A stretch of 64,000 nt of DNA from Desulfobulbaceae bacterium DB1 (GTDB taxonomy: Bacteria; Desulfobacterota; Desulfobulbia; Desulfobulbales; SURF-16): NCBI GenBank assembly GCA_001914235.1, contig MQUF01000005.1:176001-240000 (forward strand), read 5' to 3'. Under the pieces are notes generated by a model that did no database searches, was not told the origin of the DNA, and saw nothing but the letters and a program-made list of their open reading frames with translations. Both the position numbers and the translations under genes were made by a program. This document shows, in pieces, positions 35,635 through 44,563 of this stretch. How positions within the stretch are numbered: position 1 is the first letter of the stretch; the number at the start of each line of letters is the position of its first letter.

Positions 35635-37818
35635 TCAGTTGCGCACTATCTGCTGATTACGCAGGCGGAAAAGTGATGGCCCCATGTCTGCGGGAATTAC
35701 AAGCTTTTTATCGCCGATGTGGATTTCGCTGCCGGCGTAAATTTTTTCCGTTACTTGGATGCGGGCGTTGGCCAGGGCTTCTTCCGTCCCGGCACGCATG
35801 GCGGTGATATGTTCCTGGAGAGTTTTCTGGTGCTTGATCAATTTGTTGAGGTTCGTCAGCAGCAGGATGATTTTTTCTCTTTTTCCGGCGGGCAATCCGA
35901 CCAGCATGGACTTGATGACCTTTGCATCAAAGACGTCAAAGGGCAGGGAATGGGAAATTTTTGCTATATTTTCACCGCATAACAGCTTTTGCTCATCAAG
36001 TTTCCGCAATTGGGCGGTCATTGCCGGATCGGTGCGCACGGCCACAACGGTCGAGGAAGTGCCGGGGCTGCCGATAACGCTTAATTGTATTCCCCGGGAT
36101 GAGCAGATCATTCCGCCGACCGCGCTGCCGCTTCTGCTGCTTTGATCCTTGAGCACCGTGATGGAACCGTTGGCTATGAGCATGGCGTTGAAAAGATAAC
36201 TTTTTATCAGCACATCTCCCTTGGCTATCACTTCCGCATCCTGGATAAAACCGGCACTAATGCTTCCGTGTGCCACAACCCTGGTGTTGCCGCCTAAAAT
36301 TCCTTTTCCCACGGTCAGGTCGCCCTGGGCGACGATCGTGGCGCCGTTTTCAACTGAATCCATGACGGCGATGTTCCCTTCCGCCTTCACCGAAAACCCG
36401 CTCAACACCGATCCCTTGACGAGGAGATCCGTTTTGATGTCGATATTGCCGCTGTTGTAGTCGATATTGCCGCTGATTTCGTATATGTCGGCAACGGAAA
36501 GGGTGCCCGCGGCAAATTTGACATTGCCGTTTCTTGCGGCGAAATATAAAATGCGTTCCGCTGTTTTCTCTGTTTTGACTCCCTGTCCCACGGTAACAGG
36601 TTTGTCGGCCCCTGGGGTCGCCTTGATTTTTTTGCCGAAAAGGGTGCAGCCATCCTCGCCCTTGGTGGCCGGATTTTTTTCCGCAATGAGCGATCCAGCC
36701 GGCATGCTGACCACGGCATTACGCTCGCGCAAATCAATGGAGCCGTTTCCCCGGATTTTCCCTGCTTTTTTCTCCGCATCGACAAAAATGGTAAACACGG
36801 CATGTTTGCCGTTAAGCGGCTGGACGGTTTCCGCCAGTTTGACCACCCGCGGCATGGAAAGACCGGCCGCCATGCGGTTCGTCATTTTTTCCAGGGCGCT
36901 TGCATTGATGCACCTTTCATCAATGCCCTTCAAAAGAAGAACATGCTTTAATTCCGCAATGGTCGGATACCTGACCGGGGGCATCTGCGGCAGAAAGATA
37001 TAATGGGCGGCCTGCCGGTCGGGGCTGATCCAGACAGGCGGCACAAGGGAAACCGTATTGTTGTCGATACAAAGATAACCGTAGAGGGTGGATTCATACC
37101 CTGATTTTTTTTCATTGAACTGCACGTACTCGCCTGCGTCCGCCAAGGGGGCTTCGGGGCATTCCAGTGTTTGGCCGAAGAGATCCTTTCCTGGGGTGGC
37201 CTCGGGGAATTTGAGGACTTTCAGGAAAATTTCTCCGGGGCTGACCGCCTTGACCTGAATACCCGCCCCCTGGATGGTCGGCAGGTCCGGCGCGGTGACA
37301 AGAGATTTCAGCAGAGCGAAATCGAGTTTCAGCCCGTTCGGCAGAGAGGGGACAACTGATGGCGCCGTCGCAGGTTGCGTGGCAAAGGAAAACATGCAGG
37401 CATTTTTCCATTGGGGCGGGGTGCCGCGGGCGATAATGACTTTGTTTCCGGTCGGAAGCCGTGATAACCGTTCGGCTTTTTTTATTGCTGCCGGGTCAAT
37501 CCCGTGAACTATGCCGAATTTCCGCAGGGCGAGGTCGATGCGCTCGACCGAAACAGGATCACCTCCTTCATTGATCATAAGCGTCAGGGTCATGTGATCC
37601 GCGGAAAGAAACAGTTGCTTGCCCTGCCATCCCTTGATGTTTCGGAATGGGTTTTCCGGAGAGGAGAGCAGGTCCGTTCCCGCGTCCATCCGGATTCGCT
37701 CCACGGAAGAATCGCCGCCGGGCTTGACTCCTTCTTTTTCCGGAAGTTCCGTTTGCTCCAATGCTTGCAGATAGGAGTCTTCCAGGGAATCAAAGGATTT
37801 TATCTTTGAATTTTTCAC
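35635..37818 (-). CDS. Large FapA/DUF342 family protein (727 aa)
   Basis: A cytoplasmic protein, larger than the DUF342 protein at 7077-8519. An N-terminal alpha/beta region (about 1-250) includes a FapA-type block (GIVHGIDPAAIKKAERLSRL, with RGTPPQW). A glycine-rich beta-helix (about 390-590) has repeats such as GNIDYNSGNIDIKTDLLVKG (ends GNIDYN and DLLVKG), ARGNGSIDL-like turns and GDLTVGKGILGG. A coiled coil (about 610-690) and a beta tail (YAGSEIHIGDKK) close it. The role is unknown; relatives are called flagellar assembly protein A. It lies 51 bases from the receiver-GAF gene on the same strand and is probably the last gene of the minus-strand signalling operon. Confidence 0.78.
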   Translation of the reverse strand: MKNSKIKSFDSLEDSYLQALEQTELPEKEGVKPGGDSSVERIRMDAGTDLLSSPENPFRNIKGWQGKQLFLSADHMTLTLMINEGGDPVSVERIDLALRKFGIVHGIDPAAIKKAERLSRLPTGNKVIIARGTPPQWKNACMFSFATQPATAPSVVPSLPNGLKLDFALLKSLVTAPDLPTIQGAGIQVKAVSPGEIFLKVLKFPEATPGKDLFGQTLECPEAPLADAGEYVQFNEKKSGYESTLYGYLCIDNNTVSLVPPVWISPDRQAAHYIFLPQMPPVRYPTIAELKHVLLLKGIDERCINASALEKMTNRMAAGLSMPRVVKLAETVQPLNGKHAVFTIFVDAEKKAGKIRGNGSIDLRERNAVVSMPAGSLIAEKNPATKGEDGCTLFGKKIKATPGADKPVTVGQGVKTEKTAERILYFAARNGNVKFAAGTLSVADIYEISGNIDYNSGNIDIKTDLLVKGSVLSGFSVKAEGNIAVMDSVENGATIVAQGDLTVGKGILGGNTRVVAHGSISAGFIQDAEVIAKGDVLIKSYLFNAMLIANGSITVLKDQSSRSGSAVGGMICSSRGIQLSVIGSPGTSSTVVAVRTDPAMTAQLRKLDEQKLLCGENIAKISHSLPFDVFDAKVIKSMLVGLPAGKREKIILLLTNLNKLIKHQKTLQEHITAMRAGTEEALANARIQVTEKIYAGSEIHIGDKKLVIPADMGPSLFRLRNQQIVRN

Positions 37819-37869
37819 GTCATGCCCAAAAGGAATTCGATCTGTCGGGAAATAGAAAGAGCTTCATCG

Positions 37870-38865
37870 TCACAATGCCGATAAAACTTCATCAAGCGAT
37901 GTTTCAATAGTGACGAAATTTTCCTGGAATCGACAATCATGGATGCCGATGGCTGCCTGTCCGGCAAAACCCGCAAGGGCCTGCAGATCCTGTTCGTCGA
38001 GGAGGGCACTTTTCTTTTGGATAACCAGGACTCCGAATATTTTGTTCCGCCGGGAAACGGGAACCACGGCAAACCCCCTGTCCGCATCATTCGCCAGGAT
38101 TGTCGGTGCGCCGATGTCGATCACCTGACGGATGGCCGCCTCAAGCGATTGCTTTGTGTCCGAAAGGGTGTTTTTTTCAAACCCATGGGATGCGGTGGAA
38201 GAAAGGCCGACGGAGGTTTCGTTGTCCAGCGGGATAAAGGCGGCCCCATCGACCCCGACCGCTTCCACGATAATAGGGAGAATGGTCTGCAGCAGCTCAT
38301 CCAGGGGATGAATCTGCTGCAGATATTGCTGTATCCGGTCTCGGGCTTCCAGTGTCCGAACCAGTTTTCGCAGTTCGATGGTTCTTTCCTCAACCTTGCG
38401 TTCAAGGGCGGCATTCAGTTCAGCCAGATCCTTGTTCTTTTTTTCCAGTTCAAGAGAAAGCAGCCGATTTTGCTCGGCCAGCTCGAACCGGGAAATTGCG
38501 TTTTTGATGGTGAGTTTCAGGTCGTCATCGTTCCAGGGTTTCGAGATATAACGATAGACCTCGCCCAGGTTGACGGCGTCGACTGCGGCGTTGATATCCG
38601 CATAACCGGTCAGCACCATGCGGATGGAGTCCGGTAGAATTTTTTTTGCTTGTGCCAGAAATTCCGCGCCGCTCATTCCCGGCATTCGCTGGTCGGAAAC
38701 GATAACCGTCGGTTTTTCTCCCGCCCACAGGAGATTCAAGGCTTCCTTGCCGCTTTCCGCTGTGATGATGTGGTATTCTTCATCAAAGAAAATGCGGCTC
38801 AGTGCCTTGAGAATGCTTTTTTCGTCATCAACAAAAAGGATGGTATGGGTGGTTCGTGCACTCAT
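37870..38865 (-). CDS. Receiver-GAF protein (KPWN-type response regulator)
   Basis: A 331-residue protein. The receiver (1-125) has acceptor D in VIVSDQRMPGMSG and the lysine in SKPWNDDDLK, a pattern typical of RpfG-like and other non-DNA-binding regulators. A coiled coil (about 130-185) leads to a GAF domain (about 190-315) that may bind a small ligand. There is no effector domain of known activity, so the output may be protein contact. It sits between the receiver-PAS gene and the FapA-like gene, on the same strand with short gaps. Confidence 0.88.
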   Translation of the reverse strand: MSARTTHTILFVDDEKSILKALSRIFFDEEYHIITAESGKEALNLLWAGEKPTVIVSDQRMPGMSGAEFLAQAKKILPDSIRMVLTGYADINAAVDAVNLGEVYRYISKPWNDDDLKLTIKNAISRFELAEQNRLLSLELEKKNKDLAELNAALERKVEERTIELRKLVRTLEARDRIQQYLQQIHPLDELLQTILPIIVEAVGVDGAAFIPLDNETSVGLSSTASHGFEKNTLSDTKQSLEAAIRQVIDIGAPTILANDADRGFAVVPVSRRNKIFGVLVIQKKSALLDEQDLQALAGFAGQAAIGIHDCRFQENFVTIETSLDEVLSAL

Positions 38866-38946
38866 ATGCGAACTCCGGTACGGATTGATCTCAAAAATAC
38901 AGACGAAAACGGTTCGGTAAAATATTCAGGAGCGTTTTTGCCTGTT

Positions 38947-39798
38947 TCATGGAAGAGACCGGGATGCCGGACTCTCTTCCGACGGGACCAGCAGGGCAAT
39001 TTTCCCCCGTTGTCCCGTTGTAGCTTTTATCTCCACGCCATTGACAAGGTAGAGCCGGCCGTTTATTACAAAACGATCTGATATGGGGCCTGCCGCCGTG
39101 ATGGAATGAATGAAAACACGGACATTTTCCGGCAAGGATGAAGTCATTTGTTTTCCTATCAATGATTGTCCGTTGTTGCCGAAAAGTTCATCGGAAATTC
39201 TGTTGCTTTGGACAATGAGACCATCGGGGTCGACGCCCAGTACCGCGGCGGGCAATGAATGCAAGACATTCTGGGCAAACTCCAGCACTTTGTTTTGAAA
39301 AAGTATGTCATCGGTTCTTTCCTGGACAATCTTTTCCAGGTTCAGGTTGATCTGGGAAAGTTCCTCATTCGTATCCTGCAGCTCCCGGGTCAGTATTTCA
39401 TTCTGCCGGTTGAGAAAATAGACCTCCAGCGCCTTTTCGATGGTTACCTTCAGTTCATCGTCATTCCAGGGTTTCGGGATGAATTTATAGACCTGCCCCT
39501 CATTGATGGCGGAAACAATGGATGCGGTGTCCGCATAGCCGGAAAGAATGATGCGGATTATTTTCGGCCATTTTTCACAGACCTCTTTCAGAAACTCGAC
39601 CCCGTTCATGCCGGGCATGCGGTAATCAGAGAGAATAAGTTGGATGGAGGGTTCTTTTTTCAGCAGTTCAAGCCCCTCCTCACCCGTAACCGCGGTCAGT
39701 ATTTCGTAATTCTCGTCAATGAACAGCCGTTTGAGCGAGCGCAGGACATTGGCTTCGTCGTCAACGCAGAGAATTTTGATCGGTTTTTCAGCCGCCAT
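38947..39798 (-). CDS. Receiver-PAS protein (KPWN-type response regulator)
   Basis: A 283-residue protein starting MAAEKPIKILCVDDEANVL. The receiver has acceptor D58 in LSDYRMPGMNG and lysine in PKPWNDDELK. A coiled coil and a PAS domain (about 175-270) follow. It resembles the receiver-GAF protein downstream in its first 150 residues, suggesting duplication with exchange of the C-terminal sensor. The start overlaps the HDOD gene by 11 bases and has GGAAG six bases upstream, supporting this start over the longer frame. Confidence 0.88.
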   Translation of the reverse strand: MAAEKPIKILCVDDEANVLRSLKRLFIDENYEILTAVTGEEGLELLKKEPSIQLILSDYRMPGMNGVEFLKEVCEKWPKIIRIILSGYADTASIVSAINEGQVYKFIPKPWNDDELKVTIEKALEVYFLNRQNEILTRELQDTNEELSQINLNLEKIVQERTDDILFQNKVLEFAQNVLHSLPAAVLGVDPDGLIVQSNRISDELFGNNGQSLIGKQMTSSLPENVRVFIHSITAAGPISDRFVINGRLYLVNGVEIKATTGQRGKIALLVPSEESPASRSLP

Positions 39799-40660
39799 CT
39801 GTTGCTTCCATGTTCCATCCCTCCAGCAGGATGGAGTAATTTTTTTTGATTGCCATGGACATGTTCCTGAGTTTATCACGGCTGATGTTCAGAGATTCCC
39901 ATATCACCTTGGGGATTTCTTCCCGCACGGGGTTTGTGCTCTTTCCCAGGGAAAGGGCCTTGGCCAGTTGATTGGCGAGAAAAAGGGCGGCGATGAGATC
40001 TTTCAGATGCGGGTCAAGCTTCTTTTTCTTCAGATCTGGTTCATGATGGTATTTTACGGCCTGGATGATTGTATCCGGAAATTTCCAGTGGTCCATCAGC
40101 AAGACGCCGAGTTTCTGGTGTGTTGTGCCGATCACCTGTAACTCGGCTTCATTCTCCGGGATGCTCTGCTCATCCATGAGCTGGAGAATTTTTTCATATT
40201 CCCGCGGCGCGGCGTTAATGATGATGATTTTGCCGATGTCATGCAGGATGCCGAAGAGAAAGGCTTCATCGGCAAGTTTTACGTCAATGTTTTCGATGAG
40301 CATTTTGGCCGCAACCGCGCAACCAAGGCTGTGCTGCCATAATCCTTCAAAATCGATGAGCGAATCGTTCTTTTTTTTGTACAGTGCGTAAATGGAGACG
40401 CTCATGGCAAGGTTTTTTACTGTGTTGAAGCCGAGAACCATGGCCGCCTTATTAAGGGTAGTTACCTTTTTTTGCAGACCGTAGAAGGCTGAATTGGCAA
40501 GGCGTAATACCTTGGCCGCCAGTGCCGTGTCCTCGATGATGATTTCCCCCAGCAGTTTTGCCGTCAACGCCTCGTTGTGCATCTCCTGGTTGATGCGGGC
40601 GGCAACCATGGGAAGGGTGGGGAGGTCATCCGTCTGACTTATCAGCTTCTCAAAATTCAT
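39788..40660 (-). CDS. HDOD domain protein
   Basis: A 290-residue signalling protein of the HD-related output domain family, starting MNFEKLISQTDDLPTLP. Typical blocks are VLRLANSAFYGL, LGFNTVKNLAMSVS, FLFGILHDIGKI and VKYHHEPDL. Some catalytic HD residues appear kept (LHDIG), but HDOD proteins are generally viewed as protein-protein signalling modules linked to chemotaxis, motility or cyclic-nucleotide pathways. It overlaps the upstream kinase gene and the downstream receiver gene by 11 bases each, indicating tight co-translation. Confidence 0.92.
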   Translation of the reverse strand: MNFEKLISQTDDLPTLPMVAARINQEMHNEALTAKLLGEIIIEDTALAAKVLRLANSAFYGLQKKVTTLNKAAMVLGFNTVKNLAMSVSIYALYKKKNDSLIDFEGLWQHSLGCAVAAKMLIENIDVKLADEAFLFGILHDIGKIIIINAAPREYEKILQLMDEQSIPENEAELQVIGTTHQKLGVLLMDHWKFPDTIIQAVKYHHEPDLKKKKLDPHLKDLIAALFLANQLAKALSLGKSTNPVREEIPKVIWESLNISRDKLRNMSMAIKKNYSILLEGWNMEATDGG

Positions 40661-42332
40661 TGCGTATTTTTTCCGAATCCTTTGCCGGCGGGAGCCTGAT
40701 GGTAAAGGTTGTTCCCTTGCCGACTTCACTTTCCACGCTTATGTTTCCATGGTGTTTCTTTATGATATCGTAGGTAATGCTCATTCCCAGGCCCGTGCCC
40801 TTCCCCGCCTCCTTGGTGGTGAAAAACGGTTCAAAGATACGCTGCAGGTCCTTTTGGGCAATGCCGCAGCCTGTATCGGCGATTGAAACCAGCACAGCGT
40901 CTTTTTCATGCCATGTTCTGATGCGTATCTTTCCGCTTTTTTCAATGGCCTGGCCCGCATTGATCAGGATATTCATAAAAACCTGGTTGAGTTGTTGCGC
41001 CGAGCCCCTGATCAGCGGCAGGTCTGCGTAATCCTTGGTTACGGTAGCCTTGTATTTCAGCTCATTGTTGACAATGTTCAAGGTGATATCAATGCAGTCG
41101 TTGATATTGATTTCCGATAGTTCATTGCTGTCCAGCCGGGAAAAACTTTTCAGGTTTTGCACAATAATCTTGACCCGTTTGGCGCCGTCCAGGGATTCTT
41201 CAATTAAAGCAGGAATATCGGCAAGAAGAAAATCAATTTTCATTTTTTTTCTTTCATCCTGCAGCTCCGGGATATCCTTTCCCCTGGTCAGATCAGCAAG
41301 GAGTCTGTCCTGGATGTTGACGAACTCGTTGATTTTGCTCATATATTTGGCAAGCGAGGAAAGATTGCTGGTGATAAAACCCATGGGATTGTTTATTTCA
41401 TGGGCAACTCCCGCGGCCAGTTGCCCGATGGAGGCCATTTTTTCCTGCTGGACGATCTGGGACTGGGTTTGTTTCAGTTCGGAAATTGCCTTTTTCAGCC
41501 TGCTGTTGGCCTCCTGTAAGAGCTTCCGTTCATGGTGAAGGGAAATTTCAAGTTCTTTTCTGGCCGTGATATCCCGCATTGTATGAACGGCGCGCACCAC
41601 TTTCCCTGATTTGTCCTTTACCGGCGAAATGGCCACCTCCACATAGGAACTCTTGCCGTGTTTGTCGAAATGAATATGTTCGGATGTCGCGTGATTGCCG
41701 GTCCGGACTGCCTCAGCCAACGGGCAGATATCATTTGGTTCATTACAAGGGGTGCTGCGATGATGTATTATTGCAAAGCAGGTCTTGCCGATTATCTCAT
41801 TTTCGCCCAGACCGGTTTCCTGTAAAAAGGCCTTGTTGGCGCTGACGATGGTATAATCGTGGGGATCGATAATGATGATGGATTCGTGAATGGCGTCAAG
41901 GATGATTCTCGGGAGCTCATTGAGGCGGTTGATTTCATCCTGGAGATTTTTCTTTTCGACGATTGTTTGCAGCTTGGCAAGTACTTCTTCCATTTTCAGC
42001 GGTTTCTGGAAAAAAGCTTCCGCGCCGTGATGCAGGGCATCAAGCGCGGAATCCACGGAGGGATCTCCCGTCATGACAATACAGAGGAGTTCGGGGTGGA
42101 TTTTCTTTAAATCACGGATCAGTTCAGTTCCCCATGTGTCCGGCAGATTGACATCAATGAGGGCGATATCCGGTTTATGGGTCCCAACAAACGCAACAGC
42201 CTCGGCGCCGCAATCGGCAAGGGAGACATTATATCCATGATAGGTGAATATCTGTTGGGTGACATCACGTATGTATTCATCATCATCGATAATCAGCAGA
42301 TGGCTTTTATGCTGCATGGCGGAGACTCGCAT
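40650..42332 (-). CDS. Receiver-PAS-histidine kinase
   Basis: A soluble 560-residue kinase. The receiver (1-125, acceptor D60 in LIDVNLPDTWG, lysine in FQKPLKM) is followed by a PAS domain (about 138-260) with C185, H190, C196 and C203 (RSTPCNEPNDICPLAE). The kinase core has histidine in [38 protein letters not shown] and GTGLGMSITYD. The PAS domain is closest to that of the diguanylate cyclase at 34218-35231, which shares TPC and CPL spacing. It starts at 42332 or at an internal ATG five codons later. It is 70 bases downstream of the chemoreceptor gene. Confidence 0.92.
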   Translation of the reverse strand: MRVSAMQHKSHLLIIDDDEYIRDVTQQIFTYHGYNVSLADCGAEAVAFVGTHKPDIALIDVNLPDTWGTELIRDLKKIHPELLCIVMTGDPSVDSALDALHHGAEAFFQKPLKMEEVLAKLQTIVEKKNLQDEINRLNELPRIILDAIHESIIIIDPHDYTIVSANKAFLQETGLGENEIIGKTCFAIIHHRSTPCNEPNDICPLAEAVRTGNHATSEHIHFDKHGKSSYVEVAISPVKDKSGKVVRAVHTMRDITARKELEISLHHERKLLQEANSRLKKAISELKQTQSQIVQQEKMASIGQLAAGVAHEINNPMGFITSNLSSLAKYMSKINEFVNIQDRLLADLTRGKDIPELQDERKKMKIDFLLADIPALIEESLDGAKRVKIIVQNLKSFSRLDSNELSEININDCIDITLNIVNNELKYKATVTKDYADLPLIRGSAQQLNQVFMNILINAGQAIEKSGKIRIRTWHEKDAVLVSIADTGCGIAQKDLQRIFEPFFTTKEAGKGTGLGMSITYDIIKKHHGNISVESEVGKGTTFTIRLPPAKDSEKIRNEF

Positions 42333-42402
42333 GGATGATCAGATGGATGCTGCTTGAGGGGTCGGCTTCGCCCTTCGTTCTTTTGCCTCTTCGTTTCCGG
42401 AA

Positions 42403-44415
42403 TCAAAAATCCCGGAAATCGTCCTCGTCAAAAGGGATGACGTGTTCCGGTGATTTGCCGTGAGCCGTTTTTCGGACAGGGCCGGCGGCTGCCTTGGTCG
42501 CAGGCAGCTGTTTGATTTTCTTGTCCTCCACGGGCAAGTCTTCCCGTTTGCGGGATGGAGTTTGCCGGATCGGCGTCGGTTTCGCGGGTGTTGTTTTTTC
42601 TTTTGCGCCGCTGACCATCCTTTCCAGGTCAGACACCACCTCGTTCAGGGCCGCCGCCTGGGAGGAGAGCTCCTCGGCGGCAGAGGCCGCCTGCTCGGCC
42701 ACTCCGGCATTGGACTGGGTCACTTTGTCGATTTCGTTGACCGCCTTGTTGACCTGCTCGATGCCCTGTGCCTGCTCGGCGGAGGCGGTGGCGATCTCGC
42801 TGATCAGATTACTCACCTTTTGCGAGGATCCGGCGGCGACGCCGAAGGCTTCAGTTGTTTCCTGCAGCAGCGTTTCGCCATTGCTCACCTTTGTCACCGT
42901 TGCATCAATAAGCCGGGAGGTGTCCTTGGCCGAGGCCGCTGCCCGCATGGCAAGGCTTCGCACCTCATCGGCCACCACGGCAAAGCCCGCTCCCGCCTGA
43001 CCGGCCCGGGCCGCCTCCACCGCCGCATTCAGGGCCAGCAGGTTGGTCTGGAAGGCGATTTCGTCAATGGTTTTGACGATTTTCTGGGTTTCGGCGCTGG
43101 CCGTGGAAATTTCTTCCATGGAAAGAGTCAGTTTTTTCATGGAATCATCCGCGGTCTTGATGGCTGCGCCGGTTTCCCGCATGAGTGCGTCCGCCTGTCT
43201 GGTGTTGTCCGCGTTCTGCCGGGTGAGGGAGGACATCTCCTCAAGCGATGAGGATGTTTCTTCCAGGGTGGCCGCCTGTTCCGATGTCCCTTCGGCCAGA
43301 CCGTGGCTTGCCCCGGCGATCTGGTTCGAGGCGGCATCAACTTCGCCGGCGCTTTGGGCCAGTTGGCTGACCATGGAGGTAAGCAGGTTGATCAGTGCGC
43401 GGGAGGTGAAAAAGGCGATGAGAATGCCGACCAGCAGGGTTGCCGCGCCAAGGATGATTCCTTGGAGCTGGATGTATCTCGCGGCAGCCAGCAACTCCTT
43501 GTCGGTCATGATATTTTTTTGGGTTTCCGTTTGGATGTCTTTCAACAGGGCCTGTACTTTTTTCAGGGCAGGGGTGGTCTGGTAGGCAAAGACGTCGTTC
43601 GCCTCTTCCATCCCCTGCAGGGCATGCTCCGCCTCGCTGCGCAGTTCCTGCAGTTTCCGGATCGTGATATGCAGGTTGGGCAAGGTCTCCTCATGGAATA
43701 TCCGGCCGGCGGCAGCCACATCACCAGCCGCCAGGGCGTCCTTGATATGGGCGGCTGATCCATGCATGACATTATGGGAAACAGCGATGGAGTCCCAGGC
43801 CTTCCTGAAGTCGTCACCGCCGTTTTCATAAGCGCTTTTTCCCTGGGAGGAAGCCATGAATTTGCCCAGCAGGCACTGGCTCGGGTCGGTTTGTACATTG
43901 TCCAGGACGGTACTGCCTGTAATGATGCCCGCGCTGATACGGTTGGCCCAGGCATGATGGGCCGCCTCAACCTCGATGATCCGCACCGGCAGGGTGACGT
44001 CAGCCTGGCGAAAGACCTTTCCTATTTGCACGGCGGATTCATGCAGGAGATAGTGGGGTTTTTCAAGATTCTTGAAAAGAGGGGCAAGGCCGGGGATCAT
44101 TCTTTCCGCCTCTTTGCGCTCCTCGCCGTAAAGCCATTTGCCGAGGTCGCATTTATGGTCGTCCGTTTCCACGTCAAGGGTCGTGATTTCCGCGTCATTG
44201 AGCAGGGCGCCGACCTTGGCCACCCAGTTGAGATGATCAACCTCTTTCTGGATCAGTGTGTTGGTCAGGTAATTGCCGTCAATGAGGTTGTCGGCATCAA
44301 GAACCAGACGGCCGACACCGAAGTAGTTGAGAATTCCGAAGACGACGAGAAGCAGAAGAATGACGGAATAACCGATTACAATTTTTTTACCGATGGTCAG
44401 GTCTTTCCATTTCAT
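42403..44415 (-). CDS. Methyl-accepting chemotaxis protein with two CZB domains
   Basis: A 670-residue chemoreceptor. Helix 1 (about 11-33), an extracytoplasmic region (34-310), helix 2 (about 315-340) and a long signalling coiled coil with the hairpin tip [20 protein letters not shown] (20 residues) follow in order. The sensor region has two chemoreceptor-zinc-binding-like repeats. The first has KCDLGKWL with HYLLHE, the second [15 protein letters not shown] and HNVMHGSA. Both keep the His/Cys/His set that binds zinc in CZB proteins. The C-terminus ends in an acidic DEDDFRDF, possibly a tether for CheR or CheB. No che genes lie nearby. Confidence 0.93.
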   Translation of the reverse strand: MKWKDLTIGKKIVIGYSVILLLLVVFGILNYFGVGRLVLDADNLIDGNYLTNTLIQKEVDHLNWVAKVGALLNDAEITTLDVETDDHKCDLGKWLYGEERKEAERMIPGLAPLFKNLEKPHYLLHESAVQIGKVFRQADVTLPVRIIEVEAAHHAWANRISAGIITGSTVLDNVQTDPSQCLLGKFMASSQGKSAYENGGDDFRKAWDSIAVSHNVMHGSAAHIKDALAAGDVAAAGRIFHEETLPNLHITIRKLQELRSEAEHALQGMEEANDVFAYQTTPALKKVQALLKDIQTETQKNIMTDKELLAAARYIQLQGIILGAATLLVGILIAFFTSRALINLLTSMVSQLAQSAGEVDAASNQIAGASHGLAEGTSEQAATLEETSSSLEEMSSLTRQNADNTRQADALMRETGAAIKTADDSMKKLTLSMEEISTASAETQKIVKTIDEIAFQTNLLALNAAVEAARAGQAGAGFAVVADEVRSLAMRAAASAKDTSRLIDATVTKVSNGETLLQETTEAFGVAAGSSQKVSNLISEIATASAEQAQGIEQVNKAVNEIDKVTQSNAGVAEQAASAAEELSSQAAALNEVVSDLERMVSGAKEKTTPAKPTPIRQTPSRKREDLPVEDKKIKQLPATKAAAGPVRKTAHGKSPEHVIPFDEDDFRDF

Positions 44416-44563
44416 TCTTTTGCTCCATGATGTGAGAAATTCTTTTTTTCTAACCGCTTTTTTGCGCTTTCCCGGTAAATAGCGGGGTTTTGTCTTCGCC
44501 TATGAAGGATACCCCGCCATGCCTGGAAAGATTGTATAATCGCAATAAGAAGGAGTCAAGGCG

